From Labilibaculum antarcticum (GTDB lineage: Bacteria > Bacteroidota > Bacteroidia > Bacteroidales > Marinifilaceae): a stretch of 64,000 nucleotides of DNA. How positions within the stretch are numbered: position 1 is the stretch's first letter; each line of letters begins with the position of its first letter. Under the pieces are notes generated by a model. That model saw only the letters and a program-made list of their open reading frames with translations. It was not told the DNA's origin and ran no database searches. The stretch covers positions 4,620,361 through 4,684,360 of the forward strand of contig NZ_AP018042.1 of NCBI RefSeq assembly GCF_002356295.1, in the 5' to 3' direction. A program made the position numbers and the translations under genes. Of the stretch, positions 43,319-51,418 are shown piece after piece.

Positions 43319-44596
43319 TTAAACAAACTGACTGTCGAAATAGAATTGTGCTACACCGCCACCAATTTTTCGTAAATCCGTAAAGAATTCAGGGTAGGAT
43401 TTTGCAACGCATTCGTGCTGGCCAATTTCAATCGGACTTGGTGAGGCCAATGCGGTAACAGCAAGGGCCATGGCAATTCGATGATCATTATTACTCTTTG
43501 CCAATCCTCCTTGTACATCACCACCCGGAATTATCATTTCATCACCTTCGATGCGAATTCGAACTCCTAATTTGGCAAACTCCTTTTTCAGAACGACACC
43601 ACGATTACATTCCTTATGCTCTAATCTGTGAACACCTGTAATTCTGCTTTCTCCTACACAGTGAGCCGCTAAAGCAACCAAAGGAGGGAAAAGATCCGGG
43701 CTGTGTGTTGCATCAAAATCAAAGGCATTTAAATCTTTTTTCTCAACAGTTAAATTGTTGCCTTCCCATGCAATGGAAGCGCCGCATTTTTGCAAGGCAT
43801 CCAAAATTGCTTTATCTGCCTGATAAGAATCAGGATTCATGTGTTCCAGTGTTACAATTCCTTTCAACGCTCCGGCAACTAAAAGAGGAGCTGCCGAACT
43901 CCAATCGGCTTCAATGGTGTATTCGGTTGGCTGGTAGATTTGATTTCCTTTTATTTGAAAGTTCTCGTAATTCTCATGTTCTATTTCAATGCCGAAATGT
44001 TTTATTAGATCCAGAGTCATATTAATATAAGGAATGCTTTTTAAATTGCTCACTTTGAGAGTTGTATCTTCTTTTCGCAAGGGCAGAGCCATTAATAGAC
44101 CTGTGAGGAATTGAGATCCTAACGATCCGTCAATTTTTGCAAAATTACTTTTGTAGCCACCTTTTATACGAATAGGCAAGAATCCTTTGCCAGGATTTTC
44201 ACATTCAATGCCCAAATTTTCCAATCCTTCTATAATGTTCTGAACGGGTCGATTTAAGATGCTGCCTGTTCCCGTAATTTCCATTTCTTCCGGTTTTAGC
44301 GCAACAATAGGAGAGAACATCCTTAACGAAAGTCCGGATTCTCCAACATGAATACTTTTGGGAGCTTCACTTACTTTGGAAGTTATTTCTAGCGAATTTT
44401 CCTTTTTGGTGACTACAGAACCCATTCGTTGTATGATATCTGTTGCAGCATCTGCATCTTCACATTTACAAGGATTGTGAATTACAGAGTCTCCATTGGC
44501 CAACATTGCAGCGGCTAAAGCTCTTTGCATCATGCTTTTTGAGGAAGGGGGAGTCAGTCTTCCTTTAATGGTTGAGGATTGGATTCGAACTCTCAT
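43319..44596 (-). CDS. aroA: 3-phosphoshikimate 1-carboxyvinyltransferase (EPSP synthase)
   Basis: A 425-residue enzyme transferring the enolpyruvyl group of phosphoenolpyruvate to shikimate-3-phosphate. Evidence: the start IKGRLTPPSSKSMMQRALAAAML (KxxSNR-like PEP/shikimate loop, here SSKSMMQR), ESGLSLRMFSPIVAL, DGSLGSQFLTGLLMALPL, ADWSSAAPLLVAGAL, and LEHKECNRGVV with NDHRIAMALAVTAL near the C-terminus. The length is normal. It follows aroB after 20 bases and precedes DUF523 and aroC in the same direction. Confidence 0.95.
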   Translation of the reverse strand: MRVRIQSSTIKGRLTPPSSKSMMQRALAAAMLANGDSVIHNPCKCEDADAATDIIQRMGSVVTKKENSLEITSKVSEAPKSIHVGESGLSLRMFSPIVALKPEEMEITGTGSILNRPVQNIIEGLENLGIECENPGKGFLPIRIKGGYKSNFAKIDGSLGSQFLTGLLMALPLRKEDTTLKVSNLKSIPYINMTLDLIKHFGIEIEHENYENFQIKGNQIYQPTEYTIEADWSSAAPLLVAGALKGIVTLEHMNPDSYQADKAILDALQKCGASIAWEGNNLTVEKKDLNAFDFDATHSPDLFPPLVALAAHCVGESRITGVHRLEHKECNRGVVLKKEFAKLGVRIRIEGDEMIIPGGDVQGGLAKSNNDHRIAMALAVTALASPSPIEIGQHECVAKSYPEFFTDLRKIGGGVAQFYFDSQFV

Positions 44597-44616
44597 AATT
44601 TTGGGTGTTAATGTGG

Positions 44617-45651
44617 TTATTTAGGATTGGCACAAAGTCCAATCACCTTGGTTTTTAGTTCTTCAATAGGAAGAGTGACAATTGTGGCTTCTCCTATTTT
44701 TTTGAGTAGAATAAAATCAATGGTCGATCGATTTTTCTTTTTGTCTTTTATCAGATATTGATTAATCGTATCGGCAGAAACATCATGTTCCAAGGGTAAT
44801 TCAAATTTTCGCAATAAGTCATTGACTTGTTTTACATTAGCATCGCTTAGCTCACACAATTCTTGAGATATTCGGCATGCTAAACTCATACCAACTGATA
44901 CAGCTTCGCCATGAGTTAAATCTGAATTATTTTCAATAGCATGACCAATGGTGTGTCCGAAATTCAGTTTCTTACGTTCACCTTTTTCAAAAGGATCACC
45001 TTCAACAACTTCAGTCTTAATTGAAACAGCTCTGTAAATCAAGTCTTCCATTAAATTTGGATCTAAATTCAGAAGAGCCTCACTGTTTTCATTTAGGAAG
45101 TTATACAAGTCTTCATCTTTAATGAAAGCATGCTTAATTACTTCGCCAAATCCACTTCTAACTTCACGTTTCGGTAAGGTTTGGAGCAATACCGGATCGC
45201 AAATCACAAACTTTGGAGGATTGAAAATACCAATCATGTTCTTCAGTTTGCCAAAATTAATTCCATTTTTTCCACCAACACTAGCGTCAACCTGAGATAG
45301 TAGAGATGTGCTAATGAAACCAAATTCAAGTCCCCGCATAAAAATAGAAGCAACAAAACCAGTCACGTCAGAGACCAAACCTCCGCCCATTCCCAAAAGA
45401 AAACTATTTCGGTCAGCACCTCTTTCAAGCAGTTGATCGATGATCTTTTCGATGGTTTGCCAGTTCTTGTTTCCTTCGCCACAACCCATTACGATATAAT
45501 CGAATTGATTGATGAATTCGGAGTAGTGCTGGTAAATGTTCTCATCGCAAATTAGAAAGCATTTTTTCTCCGGCAGGTATTTGTTAACATTTAGATATGA
45601 TTCTCCAACAAAAATACTGCTGTTTTGCTTTTCGATGTGTATGGTCTTCAT
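44617..45651 (-). CDS. aroB: 3-dehydroquinate synthase
   Basis: A 344-residue NAD- and metal-dependent enzyme converting DAHP to 3-dehydroquinate, step two of the shikimate pathway. Motifs: GMGGGLVSDVTGFVASIFMRG (nucleotide-binding loop), VDASVGGKNGINFGKLKNMIGIF, SGFGEVIKHAFI and LNFGHTIGHAIENNSDLTHGEAVSVGMSLA, which carries the metal-binding His residues. It is co-directional with the DAHP synthase-chorismate mutase gene 80 bases upstream and overlaps nothing. A full-length, conventional member. Confidence 0.96.
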   Translation of the reverse strand: MKTIHIEKQNSSIFVGESYLNVNKYLPEKKCFLICDENIYQHYSEFINQFDYIVMGCGEGNKNWQTIEKIIDQLLERGADRNSFLLGMGGGLVSDVTGFVASIFMRGLEFGFISTSLLSQVDASVGGKNGINFGKLKNMIGIFNPPKFVICDPVLLQTLPKREVRSGFGEVIKHAFIKDEDLYNFLNENSEALLNLDPNLMEDLIYRAVSIKTEVVEGDPFEKGERKKLNFGHTIGHAIENNSDLTHGEAVSVGMSLACRISQELCELSDANVKQVNDLLRKFELPLEHDVSADTINQYLIKDKKKNRSTIDFILLKKIGEATIVTLPIEELKTKVIGLCANPK

Positions 45652-45730
45652 TTCTGAGTTCTGAGTATGTTAGTAGATAGTAACTAGTCAAGCGCACAAA
45701 ATACGAATGACTAGTTACTTTAGACTAATA

Positions 45731-46816
45731 TTATGAGTTCATAATTTCTTCCTGCTGGTTGATGGATTCCTGGTGAATCGCTTTGAACAAGCTATTAATG
45801 AATTGCTCACTAAAGCCTTTCTTCTTTCCATTTTCCATGCTTTTCTCCAAAATACTTCCCCAACGTTTGTTTTGCAAAACGGTGATGTTGTTTTCTTTTT
45901 TGTAGTGTCCGATAGTTTTGGAAACTTGCATACGGTTCTCTAATAACTCAAGTAATTTTTGATCGAAATCATCAATTAAATGTCTTAGTTCACCAAGAGT
46001 GCTGTCAACCAATTCATTCGGTGCTTCAGGATCACGAAGTACCAAGTTAGCTAGAAGTTCTTTAAGAGCAATTGGTGTTAATTGTTGCTTGGCATCACTC
46101 CAGGCTTCTTCTGGTTTGCAGTGCGATTCAATAATTAATCCTTCGTAGTTCAAATCCATCGATTTTTGAGCTACTTCATCAAGCAGGTCACGATCTCCGG
46201 TAATATGACTAGGATCACAAAAGATAGGAAGTTGTGGCATTCTTCTTTTCAATTCAATAGGGATTTGCCATTGAGGATCATTTCTGTATTTCAATTTTTG
46301 GTAGGTTGAAAAGCCACGGTGAATAGCAGCTAATCTTGTTAATCCAACTGCATGAAGTCTCTCAATTGCACCCATCCAAAGCTCCAAATCAGGATTAATT
46401 GGATTTTTCACCAAAACAGGAATATCATGACCGCGTAATGCATCAGCAATTTCCTGAACAGCAAATGGATTAACAGTGGTTCTTGCGCCAATCCATAAAA
46501 TGTCTACTCCTGCACCTAAAGCCAATTCAACGTGACGGGCGTTTGCTACTTCAGTAGCTGTAATCAATCCGAATTCTTCTTTTACTTTTTGCAACCAGAT
46601 TAATCCTTTTGCACCAATTCCTTCAAAGCTATTTGGACGGGTACGTGGTTTCCAGATTCCTGCACGGAAAATTTGAATACCCGCTGCTTTAACTCCTCGT
46701 GCAGCCTCCATCACTTGTTCCTCTGTTTCAGCACTACAAGGTCCTGCAATAACAAGAGGGCGCGTACTAACGTCAATTGGCCAACTGCTTAGATCCTTAA
46801 TTTCCAAATTCTTCAT
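45731..46816 (-). CDS. bifunctional DAHP synthase (KDO8P-like type) / chorismate mutase
   Basis: A 361-residue fusion. Residues 1-260 are a class I beta-type DAHP synthase (LVIAGPCSAETEEQVMEAARG, FRAGIWKPRTRPNSFEGIGAKGL, LWIGARTTVNPFAVQEIA, VKNPINPDLELWMGAIERL, FCDPSHITGDRD, LIIESHCKPEEAWSDA). Residues about 270-355 form an AroQ-type chorismate mutase (LGELRHLIDDFDQKLLELLENRMQVSKTIGHYKKENN). It therefore both starts the pathway and directs chorismate to prephenate. In related fusions the mutase part mediates feedback control. It sits in the aromatic-leader-controlled operon, downstream of tyrA. Confidence 0.94.
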   Translation of the reverse strand: MKNLEIKDLSSWPIDVSTRPLVIAGPCSAETEEQVMEAARGVKAAGIQIFRAGIWKPRTRPNSFEGIGAKGLIWLQKVKEEFGLITATEVANARHVELALGAGVDILWIGARTTVNPFAVQEIADALRGHDIPVLVKNPINPDLELWMGAIERLHAVGLTRLAAIHRGFSTYQKLKYRNDPQWQIPIELKRRMPQLPIFCDPSHITGDRDLLDEVAQKSMDLNYEGLIIESHCKPEEAWSDAKQQLTPIALKELLANLVLRDPEAPNELVDSTLGELRHLIDDFDQKLLELLENRMQVSKTIGHYKKENNITVLQNKRWGSILEKSMENGKKKGFSEQFINSLFKAIHQESINQQEEIMNS

Positions 46817-47002
46817 TGTATACTGTTTTTTTTTACTCTTTTCTGAGTGATTAAAAATATGGTTTTTTACTTAGATGATATTCTGAACTATGTGTTCTTG
46901 GTTTTTAGCCTAAAACTCTTTTATAAGGAATGAGCTGTAATTTCACCTTTCTTCCTTTTTCCTTGTCACTTGTCCCTTTTACCTTTTTTCCTTTTCGCTT
47001 TT

Positions 47003-47902
47003 TTAAGCTTTGTGCTTAATCTTCTCTGTGTTCTCTATTGTTTCTTTCTCGTTTTTTTCTTTCTGATCAAGAATTCTTCTGATGTCGTTCGCCTCAAATA
47101 TTAAATCATTAACTCCGGTCAAATTATCCTCTTCAATTAAATCTTTAAATTGTTGAAGGGTGTTGATGTATTTTTGAAGCACTTTTCCAATATTTTTCTT
47201 ATTCTGCTGAAAGATTGGTGTCCACATTTCGGCCGAACTCTTTGCCAAACGAACAGTAGAATCAAATCCACCACTGGCCAGCTCAAAAATGTGTTTCTCC
47301 GATTTTTCTTTGTGCAATACGGTTAACGATAAGGCAAAAGCACTAATGTGTGATAAATGAGAAACGTAAGCCGTTTGTCTGTCATGCACTTCTGCATCCA
47401 TAAAAACACATCTCATACTCAGGCAATGGAACATTTCTGTAATCAGATTTACTGCTTTTTTGTCTGAATCTTCCGGATTACAAATAATTGAACATTTTCC
47501 ATCAAATAAACCCGAGTGCGCTGCCTGCGGTCCCGAAAATTCAGTACCAGCCATCGGGTGAGCAGGAACAAATTGATTCCTTTTTGGGTGATTGGCAATC
47601 GACTCGATTAACTGTTCTTTTGTAGAACCTAAGTCGGTAACTATTTGATGATCTATTAAATTCATGATGTCTGGTAATAATCTCAAACAAGCATCAACAG
47701 GAATAGCTAGAATAACCAGATCGGATGAACAAACAGCTGTTTTTAAATCCTGAATTTCATCAACAAGGCCTAGTTTTTTAGCAGCATGAGCATTCAATGT
47801 ATTGTTCTCAACACCAATCACCTTGCTTACGAATCCTCTTTTTTTCAAATCAAGAGCTATCGATCCTCCAATTAATCCCAATCCTATTACTGATAGTATC
47901 AT
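47003..47902 (-). CDS. tyrA: prephenate dehydrogenase
   Basis: A 299-residue NAD(P)-dependent enzyme making 4-hydroxyphenylpyruvate from prephenate, the tyrosine branch. The Rossmann motif is MILSVIGLGLIGGSIALDLKKRG; later motifs are VTDLGSTKEQL, FVPAHPMAGTEFSGPQAAH (substrate-binding His) and TAYVSHLSHISAFAL. There is no ACT domain, so feedback by tyrosine is not evident from the protein. The Lys/Glu-rich tail is variable. It lies 19 bases downstream of the aminotransferase gene, which would complete tyrosine synthesis by transamination. Confidence 0.94.
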   Translation of the reverse strand: MILSVIGLGLIGGSIALDLKKRGFVSKVIGVENNTLNAHAAKKLGLVDEIQDLKTAVCSSDLVILAIPVDACLRLLPDIMNLIDHQIVTDLGSTKEQLIESIANHPKRNQFVPAHPMAGTEFSGPQAAHSGLFDGKCSIICNPEDSDKKAVNLITEMFHCLSMRCVFMDAEVHDRQTAYVSHLSHISAFALSLTVLHKEKSEKHIFELASGGFDSTVRLAKSSAEMWTPIFQQNKKNIGKVLQKYINTLQQFKDLIEEDNLTGVNDLIFEANDIRRILDQKEKNEKETIENTEKIKHKA

Positions 47903-47921
47903 TGTTTCGAATTTTTCTGTT

Positions 47922-49076
47922 CTAATTTTCTTTAATTCTTTCTATGGCTTCCTCAATTCCCGCCTCGCTGCTGCACAATGAAATTCGAATGTATTTATCT
48001 CCCTGATCTCCAAATATTCCACCTGGTGTAATAAATACCTTTGATTCCTTTAAAATTTTATCGCTTAGCTCGTAGCCATCTTTGTATTTCTTAGGGATCG
48101 CTGCCCAAACAAACATTCCACCCTGATCTTCTCTCGGAGAACATCCAATCAGATTCATCAGCTTAAAAACCAAATCCCGTCTGATTTTATATACTTTGTT
48201 GATTGAATCGTACCAGCTTTGATCTTCAGCCAGTGCTTTGATCGCAGCTTGCTGAACCGGATAAAACATGCCCGAATCCATATTGGTTTTTACCTTTAAT
48301 ACAGGCTCAAGCATTTCGGCTTTTCCACAAATCATTCCAACTCTCCAGCCTGGCATGTTGTGCGACTTGCTCAACGAGTTTAATTCAATACAACAATCTT
48401 TTGCTCCTTCAATGCTCATAATGCTCAGAGGAGTATCGTTAAGAATAAAGCTATATGGATTATCGTTAACGATTAATATTTTGTGTTTTAGGCCAAAAGC
48501 AACTATTTTTTCCAGTAATTCTTTGCTTGCTCTCGCTCCGGTTGGCATATGAGGATAGTTAACCCACATGATTTTCACTTTGCTTAAATCTCTTTTCTCA
48601 AGAGCATCAAAATCCGGATGATAATTATTTTCTTCAACCAAGGGATAAGAAACAATCTTACCGCCTAATAAATTGGTTACCGATGTGTAAGTAGGATAGG
48701 ACGGATTTGGAATTAAAACCTCGTCGCCTTCATTCAAGTAAGCCAATGAAGTAATCATGACTCCTTCTTTAGATCCCAATAAGGGTAAAATCTCGTTGTC
48801 CGGATTTAAGTCTACATTGAAAAAGGTTTTGTACCATTTTGAAAATCCTTCGCGCAATGCCGGAATTCCTACGTACGACTGATAACCATGGCTTTTTGGA
48901 TGAGCGCAGGCTTCTTTAAGCATTTCCCAAGTATCTTCTGATGGTGACATATCCGGATCACCGATTCCCAGATTAAGAACTTTTACTGCACCTTCGTTTA
49001 GTTTAGCTATCTCTTTTAGTTTTACTGAGAAATAGTACTCTTTAACTCCTTGGGTTCTATTTGCTGGTTGAATCAT
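47922..49076 (-). CDS. class I/II PLP aminotransferase (aromatic pathway)
   Basis: A 384-residue fold-type I aminotransferase. Motifs: LNLGIGDPDMSPSEDTWEML, ALREGFSKWYK, PNPSYPTYTS, VNYPHMPTGA and the PLP-Lys segment SLSKSHNMPGWRVGMICG, with the terminal Arg in YIRISLC. Sequence type resembles the LL-diaminopimelate/aspartate-aminotransferase group. Its place directly ahead of tyrA and behind two aromatic leader peptides points to transamination of phenylpyruvate or 4-hydroxyphenylpyruvate. Many Bacteroidota carry pheA just upstream of this gene; here no pheA is found in the window. Confidence 0.9.
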   Translation of the reverse strand: MIQPANRTQGVKEYYFSVKLKEIAKLNEGAVKVLNLGIGDPDMSPSEDTWEMLKEACAHPKSHGYQSYVGIPALREGFSKWYKTFFNVDLNPDNEILPLLGSKEGVMITSLAYLNEGDEVLIPNPSYPTYTSVTNLLGGKIVSYPLVEENNYHPDFDALEKRDLSKVKIMWVNYPHMPTGARASKELLEKIVAFGLKHKILIVNDNPYSFILNDTPLSIMSIEGAKDCCIELNSLSKSHNMPGWRVGMICGKAEMLEPVLKVKTNMDSGMFYPVQQAAIKALAEDQSWYDSINKVYKIRRDLVFKLMNLIGCSPREDQGGMFVWAAIPKKYKDGYELSDKILKESKVFITPGGIFGDQGDKYIRISLCSSEAGIEEAIERIKEN

Positions 49077-49104
49077 TGTTCTTGTGGTTAAAATCTTGGT
49101 TATA

Positions 49105-49142
49105 TATAAAAAAATATCCCGCTCGGTAGGAGCAGGATATTT
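49105..49142 (-). terminator. attenuator terminator 2 ahead of the aminotransferase-tyrA-aro operon
   Basis: On the minus strand, AAATATCC-TGCTC and GAGC-GGGATATTT form a stem with one mismatch and a CTACC loop, followed by seven T residues. It ends about 29 bases before the aminotransferase ATG and about 10 bases after the second leader peptide's stop. Terminating there would shut off the whole operon. Confidence 0.85.
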
Positions 49143-49152
49143 TCTATACTTT

Positions 49153-49245
49153 TTATTTAAAATTAGGTATAAGGCATCCCGCCCGGTCGTTGTTGTACCA
49201 GAAATAAAAATAATAATATCGAAATGCCAATCCTGTACTGTTCAT
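49153..49245 (-). CDS. aromatic leader peptide 2 (30 residues)
   Basis: A short open frame between two terminators. It contains the run FRYYYFYFWY (residues 8-17): five Tyr, three Phe and one Trp in ten codons, then a tail without aromatics until residue 29. Codons 22-24 contain GCGGGAT (complement of 49176-49182), which can pair with ATCCTGC of the terminator's 5' arm and would form the antiterminator. The peptide has no function of its own in this model; translation speed senses charged tRNA for aromatic amino acids. Start and stop are ATG at 49245 and TAA at 49153-49155. Confidence 0.85.
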   Translation of the reverse strand: MNSTGLAFRYYYFYFWYNNDRAGCLIPNFK

Positions 49246-49258
49246 CTTGTTTTGTTGT

Positions 49259-49293
49259 ATAAAAAAAGGTCTTGCATGTTGCGCAAGACCTTT
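49259..49293 (-). terminator. attenuator terminator 1 of the aro/tyr operon leader
   Basis: A perfect 11-bp stem AAAGGTCTTGC/GCAAGACCTTT with a seven-base loop is followed by seven T residues on the minus strand, 40 bases after the first leader peptide's stop. Confidence 0.92.
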
Positions 49294-49333
49294 AAATGTA
49301 TCTGTTTGATTCGTTACATATCAATTCTTGCTC

Positions 49334-49393
49334 TTACCGTTGTGGATAATAGAAATACCAGAAATAATAAAAGTAAGTACCGAATGTTTTCAT
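49334..49393 (-). CDS. aromatic leader peptide 1 (MKTFGTYFYYFWYFYYPQR)
   Basis: A 19-codon open frame with six Tyr, four Phe and one Trp, nine of them in the run YFYYFWYFYY. It starts about 27 bases downstream of a good promoter. The bases right after its stop (GCAAGA, complement of 49326-49331) can pair with TCTTGC in the 5' arm of terminator 1. A ribosome terminating at the stop would mask that segment and allow the terminator; one stalled at the aromatic run would leave it free to form the antiterminator. This is classic amino-acid-controlled attenuation. The assignment rests on composition, position and the terminator. Confidence 0.9.
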   Translation of the reverse strand: MKTFGTYFYYFWYFYYPQR

Positions 49394-49426
49394 CTTAAAT
49401 AATCAATTGTTTACTTGTTGTCTGTC

Positions 49427-49457
49427 CAAATGTATGAATTATTTCTTATACTGCAAA
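49427..49457 (-). promoter_or_regulatory. sigma-ABfr-type promoter of the aro/tyr operon
   Basis: On the minus strand, TTTG (complement of 49454-49457) is separated by 19 bases from TACATTTG (complement of 49427-49434), matching the Bacteroidota TTTG / TAnnTTTG consensus. Leader peptide 1 begins 33 bases downstream of the -7 box. Confidence 0.75.
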
Positions 49458-49788
49458 TCTAAATTACTGAGGCCTCAGAATGATAACGTTTGAGAAGATG
49501 TGGACGATGGGCTGTAGTTGTAGTGAAAACGGTAGGTGTAGCTTGTTTGGGAGGAAAATATAAAATAAATATTTTTTGCTATGTATGTGCAAAAAGGGGT
49601 GTTTGTTTATACAATATGTTTTTTTGAGAAGACACCCCTGTAATAAGTGGGGGTGTGTGTGTGAGGAGTTGGATTGCGATAAGAATTTATAATAAATTTA
49701 CGAAAAAATAATATTGGCTGTAAGCCTTTGTTTAAAAGGAAAAGCGAGATTTATTTTCTTTGGGCGTTGGATAATTCATAAATTAAGA

Positions 49789-49821
49789 TTTGGAAATTTG
49801 GTAAATTATTAATTAGATTTG
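49789..49821 (+). promoter_or_regulatory. sigma-ABfr-type promoter of the trp operon
   Basis: TTTG at 49789-49792 and TAGATTTG at 49814-49821 are spaced by 21 bases. The trp leader peptide starts 18 bases after the -7 box. Confidence 0.7.
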
Positions 49822-49839
49822 TAGGAAGAAAAAAAGAAT

Positions 49840-49908
49840 ATGATTGGAATGATTAACAAATATTGGTGGTGGCATAGCTATGAACTCTCAAAACCAGAGC
49901 AGAGGTGA
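49840..49908 (+). CDS. trpL: trp leader peptide with WWW run
   Basis: A 22-codon frame (19 if the second ATG at 49849 is used) with NKYWWWHSYE in the middle. Three consecutive TGG codons stall ribosomes when Trp-tRNA is scarce. It lies between a promoter and a strong terminator that precedes trpE. A segment just after its stop (CCGT) has only a short complement (ACGG) in the terminator's 5' arm, so the antiterminator is not clear by eye. Confidence 0.88.
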   Translation: MIGMINKYWWWHSYELSKPEQR

Positions 49909-49954
49909 CCCCCGTATGTGCAAAAATTAGTTCCTAAAATATAAGAACAAAGCA

Positions 49955-49990
49955 AACGGCCTACTGATACTCAGTAGGCCGTTTTTTTTT
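49955..49990 (+). terminator. trp operon attenuator terminator
   Basis: A perfect 13-bp stem AACGGCCTACTGA/TCAGTAGGCCGTT with a TAC loop, followed by nine T residues. It ends 25 bases before the trpE ATG and 47 bases lie between the leader stop and the stem. Confidence 0.93.
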
Positions 49991-50014
49991 GAATCGAATT
50001 TAACTACCAGCCAA

Positions 50015-51415
50015 ATGATAAAGTTTAAATACCTAAAAAAAGAATTACTTGCCGATGTAATTACTCCGGTAAGTATGTATCTGAAATTGAGAGATCGATT
50101 TCCTGGTGCAATATTATTGGAAAGTTCGGATTACCACAGCCCGGAAAATGCCAGTTCTTTTATTGCCTTGGAACCAATTGCCAGCATTACCCTAAAAGAT
50201 GGACGATTGATTGAAGAGATTGAAGGCAAAAAAGAAGTTTGTGATGCAAGAGGCAAAGGCAAACGATTTGTTTCGGGAAAGTTGAAAGACTTTGTTGGAC
50301 AGTTTGACCTAGAAGGAAAGGAAAATGTGCCAAAGGCAAATGCACTTTTTGGTTACACGACTTTTGATGCGGTTCCTTATTTCGAAGACTTGGATTTTAA
50401 TTTGGAAAAGAAGCAATCGGGGATTCCTCAGATGTGTTATTCGCTTTATCGGTTTATCATTGAAGTGAATCATTTCAACAATACATTGAAGATCATTGAA
50501 TTGGTTAAAAATGGAGATGATTCGAGAATACGCGAAGTTTCTGATTTATTAAGGAATAGAAATCTGCCGGCTTTTACATTTTCTTTGGAAGGTGAGGAGC
50601 AATCGAATATGGACGATGAAACCTATCTAAATATGGTGACACAGGGTAAGAAACATTGTAAAAGAGGTGATGTATTTCAAATTGTTCTTTCCCGTCAGTT
50701 TTCACATGCTTATAAAGGTGATGATTTTAATTTGTACCGCGCTTTGCGATCAGTTAATCCATCGCCTTACTTGTTTTATTTCGATTACGGATCGTTCCGG
50801 ATCATGGGATCATCGCCTGAGGCGCAGATTGAAATTAAAAACAAAAAGGCATACATTCACCCAATTGCAGGCACATTCAGAAGAACCGGTGATGCCGTGA
50901 AAGATGCCGAACTGGCCAAAGAGTTGCTGAAGGATGAAAAAGAACAGGCTGAACATGTGATGCTAGTTGATTTGGCCAGAAATGATTTGAGTCGCGATGC
51001 ACAAAATATTAAAGTAGAAACCTTTTGTGAGGTGCAGTACTTTTCTCATGTAATTCACTTGGTATCCAAGGTTTCAGGTGAACTTCCCGATGATTACAAC
51101 CCCTTTCAGTTAATGGGAGACACATTTCCTGCAGGAACCTTATCGGGAGCTCCTAAATACCGCGCTATGCAGTTGATTGACGAATACGAGCCAACGGCAA
51201 GGGGTTTTTATGGTGGTTGCATCGGTTCTCTAGGATTTAACGGTGAAGTAAATCAGGCAATCATGATCCGAAGTTTTATGAGCAAGGACAATCATTTGTA
51301 CTTTCAGGCTGGAGCCGGTGTTGTTGATAAATCCATAGAGGAGAATGAATTAAAAGAAGTAAGTAACAAATTAGCTGCCTTGCGAAAAGCAATGGAACTG
51401 GCACAAACTATATAG
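50015..51415 (+). CDS. trpE: anthranilate synthase component I
   Basis: A 466-residue chorismate-utilising enzyme that with TrpG makes anthranilate from chorismate and glutamine. The N-terminal domain carries LLESSDYHSPENASSFIALEP, related to the Trp-feedback Ser motif LLES. The catalytic part has QIVLSRQFSHAYKG, PSPYLFYFDYGSFRIMGSSPEAQ, IHPIAGTFRRTGD, MLVDLARNDLSRDA and FPAGTLSGAPKYRAMQLIDE. First structural gene of the attenuated trp operon. trpG follows after three bases. Confidence 0.96.
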   Translation: MIKFKYLKKELLADVITPVSMYLKLRDRFPGAILLESSDYHSPENASSFIALEPIASITLKDGRLIEEIEGKKEVCDARGKGKRFVSGKLKDFVGQFDLEGKENVPKANALFGYTTFDAVPYFEDLDFNLEKKQSGIPQMCYSLYRFIIEVNHFNNTLKIIELVKNGDDSRIREVSDLLRNRNLPAFTFSLEGEEQSNMDDETYLNMVTQGKKHCKRGDVFQIVLSRQFSHAYKGDDFNLYRALRSVNPSPYLFYFDYGSFRIMGSSPEAQIEIKNKKAYIHPIAGTFRRTGDAVKDAELAKELLKDEKEQAEHVMLVDLARNDLSRDAQNIKVETFCEVQYFSHVIHLVSKVSGELPDDYNPFQLMGDTFPAGTLSGAPKYRAMQLIDEYEPTARGFYGGCIGSLGFNGEVNQAIMIRSFMSKDNHLYFQAGAGVVDKSIEENELKEVSNKLAALRKAMELAQTI

Positions 51416-51418
51416 GAT

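Noticed and set aside
43288-43320. Stem-loop GCTTGGT...ACCAAGC as a terminator between aroA and DUF523
   Set aside because: The T tract is on the plus strand while both genes are on the minus strand, so it cannot end aroA transcription by the usual mechanism.
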